Assembly: GCF_003855095.1 (NCBI RefSeq)
Contig: NZ_CP033972.1
Coordinates: 2,480,001 to 2,544,000 of the forward strand
Source: Gordonia insulae
GTDB lineage: Bacteria > Actinomycetota > Actinomycetes > Mycobacteriales > Mycobacteriaceae
Direction of reading: 5' to 3'
Length of the DNA: 64,000 nucleotides
Shown one piece after another: positions 56,996 through 64,000 of the stretch. Positions within the stretch are counted from its first letter, which is position 1; each line of letters opens with the position of its first letter. Below the pieces are notes generated by a model. It was not told where the DNA came from, searched no databases, and saw nothing but the letters and a program-made list of their open reading frames with translations. The position numbers were made by a program, and so were the translations under genes.

Positions 56996-57517
56996 TCAGG
57001 CAGCGCCGCCCTGCGGACGGTGGAACGCCGCCAGTTGCGCGCCGGCGGCCGCCAGTCCGACCCCGGCGGCCACTGCCGCTGCCTTGTTCCCGCTCAGCTT
57101 GGTGTCGAGCCCCAGCGCGCGATCCACACTGAATCGTCCCGGTCCGAGGCCGGCCAACGCGATGGCCGCCACCGACAGGTTGGCCACGTACTCCCAACCC
57201 TCCGAGGTGATGAAGAAACCGTTGGGCAGATGCACCGAACGCGCGGCCACCGCCATCGTGCCGACGACCGCCGACGCCGCCAGCGGTGTGCCCGCACCGG
57301 CCAGGATGGCGCTGCCGGCGCCCACCTCCACCACCGCCGACGCCGTGGCCTGCATCTTGGGTTGTTTGAAGCCGATGGAACCGAACCAGCCCGCGGTGCC
57401 GTCGAGGCTGCGACCGTGCTTGACGCCGTGGGCGATCATCGTCCCGCCGATGGCAGCTCGCAGGAGCAATTGCACCGCGGTGTTGTCGGTCGACGGGCGG
57501 GTGAACAGGCGTGCCAT
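56996..57517 (-). CDS. DoxX-family membrane protein
   Basis: A 173-aa protein with four membrane helices: LLLRAAIGGTMIAHGVKHG start, GWFGSIGFKQPKMQATASAVVEVGAGSAILAG, then VGTMAVAARSVHL and NLSVAAIALAGLGPGRFSVDRALG, the typical DoxX layout ending in an R-x-S-x-D-R motif. Mycobacterial DoxX takes part in a membrane oxidoreductase complex for redox homeostasis; that role here is inference. No partner gene adjoins. Confidence 0.85.
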   Translation of the reverse strand: MARLFTRPSTDNTAVQLLLRAAIGGTMIAHGVKHGRSLDGTAGWFGSIGFKQPKMQATASAVVEVGAGSAILAGAGTPLAASAVVGTMAVAARSVHLPNGFFITSEGWEYVANLSVAAIALAGLGPGRFSVDRALGLDTKLSGNKAAAVAAGVGLAAAGAQLAAFHRPQGGAA

Positions 57518-57580
57518 CGTGTGTGTACCTCTCGACGTTGGGGCATCGGGTCGAAGCTCTTCGTATATCTGGCCATGAGA

Positions 57581-58489
57581 TCAGTTCTTCGCGCGCAGTT
57601 CCACCCCCGCCACGCGTTCCAGGACGCGTACCACCTCGGTTTGATCGGCCTGCGCGTCGAGCTGATCGAGTGCCGAGGCCCAGGCTGCGCCGAGCGCCGA
57701 GCAGACTTCGAGGCCCACCCCGCAGTCGCGGGCCAGATCGAGTGCGATGCCCACGTCCTTGTTCATCAGGGCCGCGGTGAAACCCGAGTCGAAGCCACGA
57801 CTCAGGACGTACGTACCGAATTTGGTCTCGGTCGCCTGATTGCGGCCACTACTCGCGTTGAGCACCTCCAGCAGCGTTGCAGGATCGATGCCGAACCGGG
57901 CACCCGCGACCAGGACTTCGGCGCCCGCGAAGAGGCCGACGGCGGAGAGCAGATTGTTCAGCGCCTTGGCCGCATGGGCGGAGCCCGCCGGCCCGACGTG
58001 GATGATCTCGCGAGCGGTGACCGCCAGCAGCGGGCGGACCGCCTCGATGGCCGCGGTCTCGCCGCCGACCATCACCGCCAGATCGCCGACGACGGCACGG
58101 GCCACGCCGCCGCTGACCGGGGCGTCGACGACGGCCACGCCCGCCTCCGCCGCACGCCGCGCGAGCGCCTGAGTACGTACGGGGACACTGGAACTCATGT
58201 CGACGATGATCGAGCCGGGCGCGAGAAACCGGAGCAGACCCTTATCACCGAGCACCACCTCGTCCACCACGTCGCTGGTCGGCAGTGACAGGACGACGAC
58301 GTCACAGTCGCCCGGTTCCCCGGTGACAGCCATGGGGTACGCGTCCAGGAAGCGTGCGGTCGCCGCGGGGTCGGCATCGACGACGACGAGTTGTTGGCCG
58401 GCGCCGACAAAGTTCGTGGCGATCGGCGACCCCATCGCCCCCAGCCCGATCATCGCGACCCGATGACCGGGGAGCGGTTGGTCACTCAT
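57581..58489 (-). CDS. 3-hydroxyisobutyrate dehydrogenase family protein
   Basis: NAD(P)-dependent beta-hydroxyacid dehydrogenase, 302 aa. Rossmann start VAMIGLGAMGSPIATNFVGAGQQLVVVDAD, substrate loop VDAPVSGGVARAVVGDLAVMVGG, and catalytic Lys in GPAGSAHAAKALNNLLSAVG (normally G-x-G-x-x-x-K-x-x-N-N). The ATG follows aaaggtgggcagg. Last gene of a three-gene minus-strand operon, 7 bases overlapping the decarboxylase-like gene end. It may oxidise a 3-hydroxyacid intermediate. Confidence 0.88.
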   Translation of the reverse strand: MSDQPLPGHRVAMIGLGAMGSPIATNFVGAGQQLVVVDADPAATARFLDAYPMAVTGEPGDCDVVVLSLPTSDVVDEVVLGDKGLLRFLAPGSIIVDMSSSVPVRTQALARRAAEAGVAVVDAPVSGGVARAVVGDLAVMVGGETAAIEAVRPLLAVTAREIIHVGPAGSAHAAKALNNLLSAVGLFAGAEVLVAGARFGIDPATLLEVLNASSGRNQATETKFGTYVLSRGFDSGFTAALMNKDVGIALDLARDCGVGLEVCSALGAAWASALDQLDAQADQTEVVRVLERVAGVELRAKN

Positions 58490-58919
58490 CCTGCCCACCT
58501 TTCTCTTTCGCCCGAGCCGGCCGCGGTCCCAACTCACGCAGCAGCACGTCCTGCGCAACCCGCATCGCCGCGATGCCCGCGGGCACACCGCAGTACGCGG
58601 TGGCATGGATGATCGCCTCGACGATCTCGTCGCGGGTCAGGCCGTTGACCAGCCCGGCTCGGACGTGCACGGCCAGTTCCGTGTGATGGTTGAGGGCGAC
58701 CAGCATGCCGAGCGTCATCAGGCTGCGATTCCGGCGATCCAGGCCCGGCCGTGTCCACACCGACCCCCACACGGATTCGGTGACGAACTGCTGCAGCGAC
58801 TCCCCGTCGGAATCGGCGTTGCGCGCCAGCGACTCGGCGACATAATCGGCACCGACCACCTCGGTGCGGACTGCCAGACCCGCGTCGTAGAGCGCCTGAT
58901 GCGCATCGTCGTGATTCAC
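58482..58919 (-). CDS. Carboxymuconolactone decarboxylase family (PcaC-like)
   Basis: A 145-aa AhpD/PcaC-fold protein. VWGSVWTRPGLDRRNRSLMTLGMLVALNHHTELAVHVRAGLVNGLTRDEIVEAIIHATAYCGVPAG closely follows PcaC, though the paired CxxC of AhpD is absent. It may decarboxylate a lactone in ring-cleavage catabolism or serve another pathway; no other pca gene adjoins it. The GTG start lies 4 bases after the enoyl-CoA hydratase stop, indicating coupling. Confidence 0.85.
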   Translation of the reverse strand: MNHDDAHQALYDAGLAVRTEVVGADYVAESLARNADSDGESLQQFVTESVWGSVWTRPGLDRRNRSLMTLGMLVALNHHTELAVHVRAGLVNGLTRDEIVEAIIHATAYCGVPAGIAAMRVAQDVLLRELGPRPARAKEKGGQDE

Positions 58920-58923
58920 GAGA

Positions 58924-59640
58924 TCACCTGGAACGCTTGAGGACCCGATCGGCGGCGGCCCAATGCGCATCGGCCACCCAGAGTGTGGCGAACTCCTCCA
59001 CGGCATCGTCGGCGGTCGCACCGTTGAGAACTCGCTTGATGGCGGCCGCAGGTGCCGACGCCAGCGATTCCGCGACCGCACGCCAATCGTGGTCAAAGGT
59101 CTCGCGCGGAAAGACCTCGTCGACCAGACCGAATCCGTGGGCCTCCTCAGCCGACAGGAGTCGCCCGCCACCGGCCAGCAGCAAGGCGCGCGGGCGCCCC
59201 ACGAGCGTCGCGAGTCGCTCTGCGCCACCCCACGCGGGCATGATCTGCAGAGTCGACTGATTGAAGCCGATCTTGATGTCGTCGGCGGCAAGTCGGATGT
59301 CGGCGGCGGTGGCGAACTCGGCGCCACCACCGAGGGCGTGACCATTCAGCGCGGCGATGACCGGCGCCGGGAAGTCGACCAGGCGCTGACAGATGGTGCG
59401 CATGCGCCACGCCATCGCGCGGGCGTCGTCGAGGGTGCGCAACGCGGCCAGCTGCTTCAGATCGCCCCCGGAGACAAACACTCGGTCTCCCCCACCCGTG
59501 ATCGCGAGCGCCCGCGCGCCGGCCGCCTCGTCGATCGCGTGATCCAGCTCGTCCATCGTCGACTGCGCGATGGCGTTGCGCGCCTCCGGGCGGTCGATCG
59601 TGATGACCGCCAGCCCGTCGACCGTCTCCAACTTCACCAT
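58924..59640 (-). CDS. Enoyl-CoA hydratase/isomerase family protein
   Basis: Crotonase-fold enzyme, 238 aa. ITIDRPEARNAIAQSTMDEL, the oxyanion-hole segments FVSGGDLKQLA and ALNGHALGGGAEFATAADIRLA, and PAWGGAERLATLVG. The usual catalytic Glu of hydratases in the second segment is not clear, so isomerase or hydrolase activity is possible. First gene of the minus operon, divergent from a CoA ligase with a GAGATTGCTATTCTC operator between them. Confidence 0.87.
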   Translation of the reverse strand: MVKLETVDGLAVITIDRPEARNAIAQSTMDELDHAIDEAAGARALAITGGGDRVFVSGGDLKQLAALRTLDDARAMAWRMRTICQRLVDFPAPVIAALNGHALGGGAEFATAADIRLAADDIKIGFNQSTLQIMPAWGGAERLATLVGRPRALLLAGGGRLLSAEEAHGFGLVDEVFPRETFDHDWRAVAESLASAPAAAIKRVLNGATADDAVEEFATLWVADAHWAAADRVLKRSR

Positions 59641-59664
59641 GAAAACCACTCGCTCTCCGCTAGT

Positions 59665-59679
59665 GAGATTGCTATTCTC
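59665..59679. promoter_or_regulatory. Operator copy 1 of catabolic cluster
   Basis: GAGATTGCTATTCTC, an imperfect inverted repeat (right arm TATTCTC exact, left arm 5 of 7) in the 118-base divergent promoter region of the enoyl-CoA hydratase and CoA-ligase genes. It resembles the perfect site GAGAATAGTATTCTC about 1.6 kb downstream, so one regulator probably binds both. Confidence 0.5.
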
Positions 59680-59758
59680 GCCCAGAGAGAACATTATCAC
59701 CACTACATCCGGGTCGACGGTGACGCATCGGAGCGCCCGGGTCGGACTTGGGGGCTTC

Positions 59759-61306
59759 ATGACCAGGCAGGTGCCGGCCGAACTGGCCGAGAAGTACATC
59801 GCCAATGGGTGGTGGACCACCGACACCGTCGGCGACGTCCTGACCCGCGGCCTGCAGGACGCACCCGACGGCGCGTTCCGCATCCATTCTTCCGTGCGAC
59901 CGTGGACGGGCACCTTCGCCGACGTCGACGACGTCGCCCGACGCCTGGCCGCCGGGCTCCGGGAGCGCGGGGTGGGGCCGGGCGACGTGGTCGCCTTCCA
60001 ACTGCCGAATTGGATGGAGGCCGCGGCGACGTTCTGGGCATCGGCCTTCCTGGGCGCGGCAGTGGTGCCGATCGTGCACTTCTACGGCCGCAAAGAGGTC
60101 TCCTACATCCTCGACGAGGTGCGTCCCAAGGTGTTCATCACACCCGAGCGCTTCGGACGACTCGAGTACGACCTCACGGTATGCGCCGACGTTCCCATCG
60201 TCGGCGTCGTCGACCGCGATTTCGACGATCTCCTCGCCGACGAACCGCTGACCGGCACACTGCCCGTCGACCCGGCCGAGGCGGCCCTCATCGCTTTCAC
60301 CTCCGGTACCACCAGGAATCCCAAAGGCGTTCTACACAGCCATTATTCGCTGGTTCACGAGACACGTCAGCTCGCGGGCTGGTACCCACCCGACCGCGGC
60401 CATCAACTCACTGCCGCTCCGGTCGGTCATTTCATCGGCATGATCAACGCCTTTCTGATCCCGGTCCTCGACGGGACCGACATCAACCTCACCGACGTCT
60501 GGGACCCGGGCCAGGCACTCGAGTTGATGCGGACAGAGAATCTCACCGTCGGCGGCGGAGCCACCTATTACATGACCAGCCTGCTCGAGCATCCCGATTT
60601 CACGCCGGAGCACCTCCCGTCGATGAAGTATGCAGGCCTCGGCGGATCCTCGGTGCCCAGCGCCGTGACCACGCGACTCGCCGACCTCGGCATCACGGTC
60701 TTCCGCTCGTACGGGAGCACCGAGCACCCGTCGATCACCGGATCCTGGTATGACGCCCCCGAGGACAAGCGCCTGCACACCGACGGCCGGCCGTTACCGG
60801 GTGTCGAGATCACACTCGCCGAGGACGGCGAGATCCTCAGTCGGGGGCCGGATCTCTGTATGGGCTATACCGATCCCGAGCTCACCTCGCGCATGTTCGA
60901 CGAGTCCGGTTGGTACCACACCGGCGACATCGGGGTCCTCGATGACGACGGCTATCTGAAGATCACAGATCGCAAGTCCGACATCATCATCCGCGGCGGC
61001 GAGAACATCAGCGCACTCGAGGTCGAGGAAGTGCTGCTCGGCATGGCCACCGTCGCCGACGCCGTCGTCGTCGCAGTACCCGACGAGCGGCTCGGCGAAC
61101 GCGCCGCGGCGGTCGTCCGCATCAAGGCCGACGAGACGGCTCCGACGCTCGACGAGCTCCGAATCCACTTCTCCGCCGTCGGGTTGGCCAAGCAGAAATG
61201 GCCGGAAGAGATCCACGTGGTGGACGACTTTCCGCGGACCGCCAGCGGCAAGATCCAGAAGTTTCGCATCCGCGCCGACATTGTCAGTAGCCAGGAAAGA
61301 GAATAG
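59759..61306 (+). CDS. AMP-dependent acyl-CoA synthetase (FadD-like) 1
   Basis: Activates a carboxylic acid as acyl-AMP and then acyl-CoA. The 515-aa protein has the P-loop-like IAFTSGTTRNPKGVLHSH, a GGSSVPSAVTTRL turn, FRSYGSTEHPS, YHTGDIGVLDDDGYLKITDRKSDIIIRGGENISALEVEE and the catalytic Lys in RTASGKIQKF. Start at the ATG reading TRQVPAELAEKY after a gggggct ribosome-like site. First gene of a three-gene plus-strand operon. Substrate unknown. Confidence 0.88.
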   Translation: MTRQVPAELAEKYIANGWWTTDTVGDVLTRGLQDAPDGAFRIHSSVRPWTGTFADVDDVARRLAAGLRERGVGPGDVVAFQLPNWMEAAATFWASAFLGAAVVPIVHFYGRKEVSYILDEVRPKVFITPERFGRLEYDLTVCADVPIVGVVDRDFDDLLADEPLTGTLPVDPAEAALIAFTSGTTRNPKGVLHSHYSLVHETRQLAGWYPPDRGHQLTAAPVGHFIGMINAFLIPVLDGTDINLTDVWDPGQALELMRTENLTVGGGATYYMTSLLEHPDFTPEHLPSMKYAGLGGSSVPSAVTTRLADLGITVFRSYGSTEHPSITGSWYDAPEDKRLHTDGRPLPGVEITLAEDGEILSRGPDLCMGYTDPELTSRMFDESGWYHTGDIGVLDDDGYLKITDRKSDIIIRGGENISALEVEEVLLGMATVADAVVVAVPDERLGERAAAVVRIKADETAPTLDELRIHFSAVGLAKQKWPEEIHVVDDFPRTASGKIQKFRIRADIVSSQERE

Positions 61307-61313
61307 TATTCTC
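61299..61313. promoter_or_regulatory. Operator copy 2, overlapping the ligase stop codon
   Basis: GAGAATAGTATTCTC has perfect 7-base arms around one G. Its first half includes the TAG stop of the first CoA ligase; it lies 24 bases before the amidohydrolase ATG. It implies an internal regulated promoter for the last two genes. Confidence 0.6.
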
Positions 61314-61337
61314 ATCAGTAGCAAAGGAGAGTTTCAC

Positions 61338-62519
61338 ATGTCACCGAGCCAGCTGCCCTATCCGCTGTTCGACGCGGACAACCACCTGTACGAGACCAAG
61401 GAGGCGCTCACCCAGTTCCTTCCCGACAAGTACAAGAAGGCCATCCAGTACGTCGAGGTGGACGGCCGTACCAAGATCGCCATCCAGGGGCAGATCAGCG
61501 AGTACATCCCCAACCCCACCTTCGACGTCGTCGCGCGCCCGGGCGCCATGGAGGACTACTTCAAGAACGGCAACCCGGAGGGCAAGAGCAAGCGCGAGAT
61601 CTTCGGCAAGCCGATCAAGTCGCCGCCGGCCTTCCGCGAACCGGGTCCGCGCCTGGAGCTGATGGACGAACTGAACATCGACCGGACGCTGATGTTCCCC
61701 ACACTGGCGAGCCTCGTCGAGGAGCGGATGCGCAACGATCCGGAACTGATCCACGCGGTCGTGCACTCACTGAACCAGTGGCTGTACGAGAACTGGTCGT
61801 TCAACTTCAAGGACCGGATCTTCACCGTCCCCGTCATCAGCCTGCCCATCGTGGACAAGGCCATCGAGGAACTCGAGTGGTGTGTCGAACGTGGCGCCAA
61901 GGCGATCCTCGTCCGGCCCGCGCCGGTCCCCGGCTACAAGGGACCGCGGTCGTTCGCGCTGCCCGAGTTCGACCCGTTCTGGAAGCGCGTCGTGGAACTC
62001 GACGTGCTCGTCACCCAGCACTCGTCGGACAGCGGATACGCACGCTACAACCAGGACTGGGACGGCACCGGCGCCGAGATGCTGCCGTTCGTCACCAACG
62101 CATTCCGGATGGTCAGCGAATGGCGGCCGATCCAGGATGCGGTGGCCTCGTGGGTGTGCCACGGTGCCCTGTTCCGGTTCCCCGAGCTGCGGATCGCGGT
62201 CATCGAGAACGGTGCGAGCTGGCTTCCGCACGTGCTGCAGACGCTGACCGACGTCTACAAGAAGGCCCCGGAGGGCTTCGGCATGCAGGACCCGGTGGCG
62301 GCCATCAAGAAGAGCATCCACGTCAGCCCCTTCTGGGAAGAGGACTTCAGCAAGCTCACCGCACTGATCGGCGCCGAGCGGGTGCTGTTCGGGTCGGACT
62401 ACCCGCATCCCGAGGGACTCGCCGAGCCCACCACCTATATCAGTCACATCGAGCATCTGCCCCTCGAGGACCAGAAGCTCGTGATGGGCGGCAACATGGC
62501 GCGGCTGCTCAAGGTATGA
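61338..62519 (+). CDS. Amidohydrolase-2 family metal-dependent hydrolase/decarboxylase
   Basis: A 393-aa TIM-barrel of the amidohydrolase-2/ACMSD-like group. LFDADNHLYE carries the first metal-side residues (D-x-D-N-H in place of the usual H-x-H), with VLVTQHSSDSGYAR and the metal Asp in FGSDYPHPEG. Members include aromatic-acid decarboxylases and lactone hydrolases; the variant first motif leaves the reaction open. A strong aaggaga ribosome site precedes the ATG. It overlaps the second ligase gene by 4 bases. Confidence 0.85.
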   Translation: MSPSQLPYPLFDADNHLYETKEALTQFLPDKYKKAIQYVEVDGRTKIAIQGQISEYIPNPTFDVVARPGAMEDYFKNGNPEGKSKREIFGKPIKSPPAFREPGPRLELMDELNIDRTLMFPTLASLVEERMRNDPELIHAVVHSLNQWLYENWSFNFKDRIFTVPVISLPIVDKAIEELEWCVERGAKAILVRPAPVPGYKGPRSFALPEFDPFWKRVVELDVLVTQHSSDSGYARYNQDWDGTGAEMLPFVTNAFRMVSEWRPIQDAVASWVCHGALFRFPELRIAVIENGASWLPHVLQTLTDVYKKAPEGFGMQDPVAAIKKSIHVSPFWEEDFSKLTALIGAERVLFGSDYPHPEGLAEPTTYISHIEHLPLEDQKLVMGGNMARLLKV

Positions 62520-63946
62520 GCTGGCAGACCATCCCCGAGATGGTCCTGTCGTCCGACGACCGCTTCGGTGATGCCGAAGCGGTCGTCGACGGCTCTGTGC
62601 GCTTGACCTTTCGTGAGGTGGTTCATCGGATTCGCTGCGCCGCCGGATCATTCGCCGGCATCGGGATCCGGAAAGGCGACCGTGTCGCGATCTGGGCACC
62701 CAACTCCGCGCAGTGGATCATCGCCGTGTTCGGACTCCTGACCGCCGGCGCCACACTCGTCCCGATCAACACCCGCTACAAGCAGGACGAGGCCGCCGAC
62801 ATCCTGACGCGCAGCGGCGCCAAGGCCGTGCTGGTTCAGCCGGGCTTCCTCGGGCTCGATTTCTCGGCTCCCGCCGGCGTTCGGGTCATCGACATCACGG
62901 GCGACTTCCTCTCCGGCGGAACACCGTTGGACGTCGAGGTGTCCGGCTCCGACATCGCCGACATCATGTACACCTCGGGGACCACCGGCCGCCCCAAGGG
63001 CGTCATGATGAATCATCGGCAGGTGCTGCGGCTGTTCGGCGAGTGGTGCGACCTGGCCGACCTCCGCGAGGGCGACCGCTACCTCATCGTCAACCCGTTC
63101 TTCCACATGTTCGGCTACAAGGCTGGACTCATCGCCTCGTTCCTGCGCGGCGCGACGATCTATCCGATGCCCGTTCTCGACATGGATCACGTCCTGGAGT
63201 TGATCGAGACAGAGAAGATCACCATGCTGCCCGGACCCCCCACGCTCTACCAGTCCCTGCTCGCCGCCAATGACGGGTCGCGGGACCTCTCGTCGCTACG
63301 GGCTGCCGTCACCGGGTCCGCCGACATCCCGGTCGATCTCATCCGTCGCATCAAGCGTGATCTACCCTTCCAGACGATCATGACCGGCTACGGCCTCACC
63401 GAGGCGGGGACCGCCACCGCGTCTCGCCCCGGCGACACCTTCGAGCAGATCGCCACCACCGTCGGAGAGCCGTGCGACGGAATCGAGATCAGCATCGCCC
63501 ACGACGCCGAGGTGCTCATCCGCGGCTACAACGTCATGCAGGGCTACCTCGACGAGCCCGACGCGACCGCGGCCGCGATCGACGCGGACGGCTGGCTGCA
63601 CACCGGCGATCTCGGTGAACTCGTCGACGGCCGGCGACTGCGCATCATCGGCCGCAAGAAGGACATGTTCATCGTCGGCGGCTTCAACGCCTATCCGGCC
63701 GAGATCGAGAGCTATCTGCTGGAACATCCGGCCGTCGACCAGGTCGCCGTCGTGGGGGTTCCCGACGACCGACTCGGCCAGGTCGGCAAGGCGTTCGTGG
63801 TTGCGCGCGAGGTGATCTCCGAGGATGAGCTGCTCGAGTGGAGCCGCACCCGGATGGCCGGATTCAAGGCGCCGCGCTCGATCACGTTCCTCGATCAGCT
63901 CCCGATGAACGCCACCGGCAAGGTGATGAAAGACCTCCTGCGCTGA
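62516..63946 (+). CDS. AMP-dependent acyl-CoA synthetase (FadD3-like) 2
   Basis: Second CoA ligase of the operon, 476 aa. IMYTSGTTGRPKGVMMNHRQVL, FFHMFGYKAGLIASFLRGAT, TGYGLTEAGTA, LHTGDLGELVDGRRLRIIGRKKDMFIVGGFNAYPAEIE and catalytic Lys in NATGKVMKD. The ATG overlaps the amidohydrolase stop (ATGA). It resembles FadD3, which activates a sterol-ring propionate in cholesterol catabolism; the substrate here is unproved. Confidence 0.87.
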   Translation: MSWQTIPEMVLSSDDRFGDAEAVVDGSVRLTFREVVHRIRCAAGSFAGIGIRKGDRVAIWAPNSAQWIIAVFGLLTAGATLVPINTRYKQDEAADILTRSGAKAVLVQPGFLGLDFSAPAGVRVIDITGDFLSGGTPLDVEVSGSDIADIMYTSGTTGRPKGVMMNHRQVLRLFGEWCDLADLREGDRYLIVNPFFHMFGYKAGLIASFLRGATIYPMPVLDMDHVLELIETEKITMLPGPPTLYQSLLAANDGSRDLSSLRAAVTGSADIPVDLIRRIKRDLPFQTIMTGYGLTEAGTATASRPGDTFEQIATTVGEPCDGIEISIAHDAEVLIRGYNVMQGYLDEPDATAAAIDADGWLHTGDLGELVDGRRLRIIGRKKDMFIVGGFNAYPAEIESYLLEHPAVDQVAVVGVPDDRLGQVGKAFVVAREVISEDELLEWSRTRMAGFKAPRSITFLDQLPMNATGKVMKDLLR

Positions 63947-63966
63947 CCCAGGCCACCGCTCACCCG

Positions 63967-63997
63967 CTGATCGAGTAGCCGGCGAGCGCCAGCGAGC
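63967..63997. repeat. Partial dispersed repeat at window end
   Basis: CTGATCGAGTAGCCGG followed by CGAGCGCCAGCGAGC. This is the start of the GATCGAGTAGCCGGCGAGC-type intergenic repeat that, from memory, is widespread in Gordonia and Rhodococcus genomes. Truncated by the window edge. Confidence 0.5.
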
Positions 63998-64000
63998 CCC

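Noticed and set aside
58482..58919. PcaC-like protein as evidence that PobA product is degraded through protocatechuate
   Set aside because: It is about 30 kb away in a differently regulated cluster and no pcaGHB or pcaIJ genes occur in the window.

Overview
The window is high-GC actinobacterial DNA from the Mycobacteriales, most like Gordonia or a close relative. The evidence is the gene content: mycothiol synthase (mshD), a DesA-type acyl-ACP desaturase, a WS/DGAT acyltransferase, an LmeA-like protein, a LytR-CpsA-Psr ligase, GlnR, a KstR-like operator, and GAGCGAAGCGA-type repeats. From memory, the backbone order desA - dus - LCP - phoU - pst - mshD - glnR - lmeA - cysA2/sseC - Rv0813c-like - pabC - ygfZ-like - DUF3073 - purM - purF - SCP-like matches M. 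tuberculosis Rv0824c down to about Rv0807. Two blocks interrupt that order here: about 17 kb between pstS and mshD, and cydABDC before pabC.

Layout. 0.3-4.7 kb: two acyl-CoA dehydrogenases and glutamine-dependent NAD synthetase. 4.7-6.8 kb: WS/DGAT acyltransferase and a divergent NTF2-like gene sharing a KstR-like palindrome. 7.1-12.7 kb: desA, dus, LCP ligase, phoU and a 49-aa membrane peptide. 12.8-16.8 kb: pstSCAB on the minus strand, with a PHO box upstream of pstS. 17-34.4 kb: the accessory block described next. 34.4-40.2 kb: mshD/glnR, lmeA, a polycysteine leader peptide with its sulfurtransferase operon, and a nitrobindin-like gene. 40.2-48.2 kb: a triple-repeat protein of unknown function and cydABDC. 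48.4-57.5 kb: pabC, a YgfZ-like protein, MOSC, DUF3073, purM, purF, an SCP-like protein, a GCS2-family ligase and DoxX. 57.6-63.9 kb: a divergent CoA-ligase/amidohydrolase/enoyl-CoA-hydratase catabolic cluster with a repeated operator.

The most interesting region is 17-34 kb. It holds a GriI-type aldolase and a GriH-type (3-dehydroquinate synthase II) enzyme. Together this pair makes 3-amino-4-hydroxybenzoate from aspartate semialdehyde and DHAP in Streptomyces. They sit in one direction with a PobA-type 4-hydroxybenzoate hydroxylase that keeps its substrate-binding residues, a luciferase-like flavin monooxygenase and a Wzx-like flippase. Next to them are three family-2 glycosyltransferases, two GT-C-type membrane proteins, a GH16 lipoprotein and a DUF998 membrane protein. 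Sequences resembling DtxR/IdeR iron boxes lie upstream of three of these transcription units. My inference is an iron-responsive pathway that makes and exports an aminohydroxybenzoate-derived, possibly glycan-linked, metabolite. No such system is known to me. Two proteins of this block carry in-frame tandem copies of the same GC-rich repeat.

No rRNA, tRNA, CRISPR array, insertion sequence or prophage gene was recognised. Start sites were chosen from family alignment from memory, ribosome-binding sites and gene overlaps. Several earlier in-frame start codons were set aside as GC-driven open-frame extensions.
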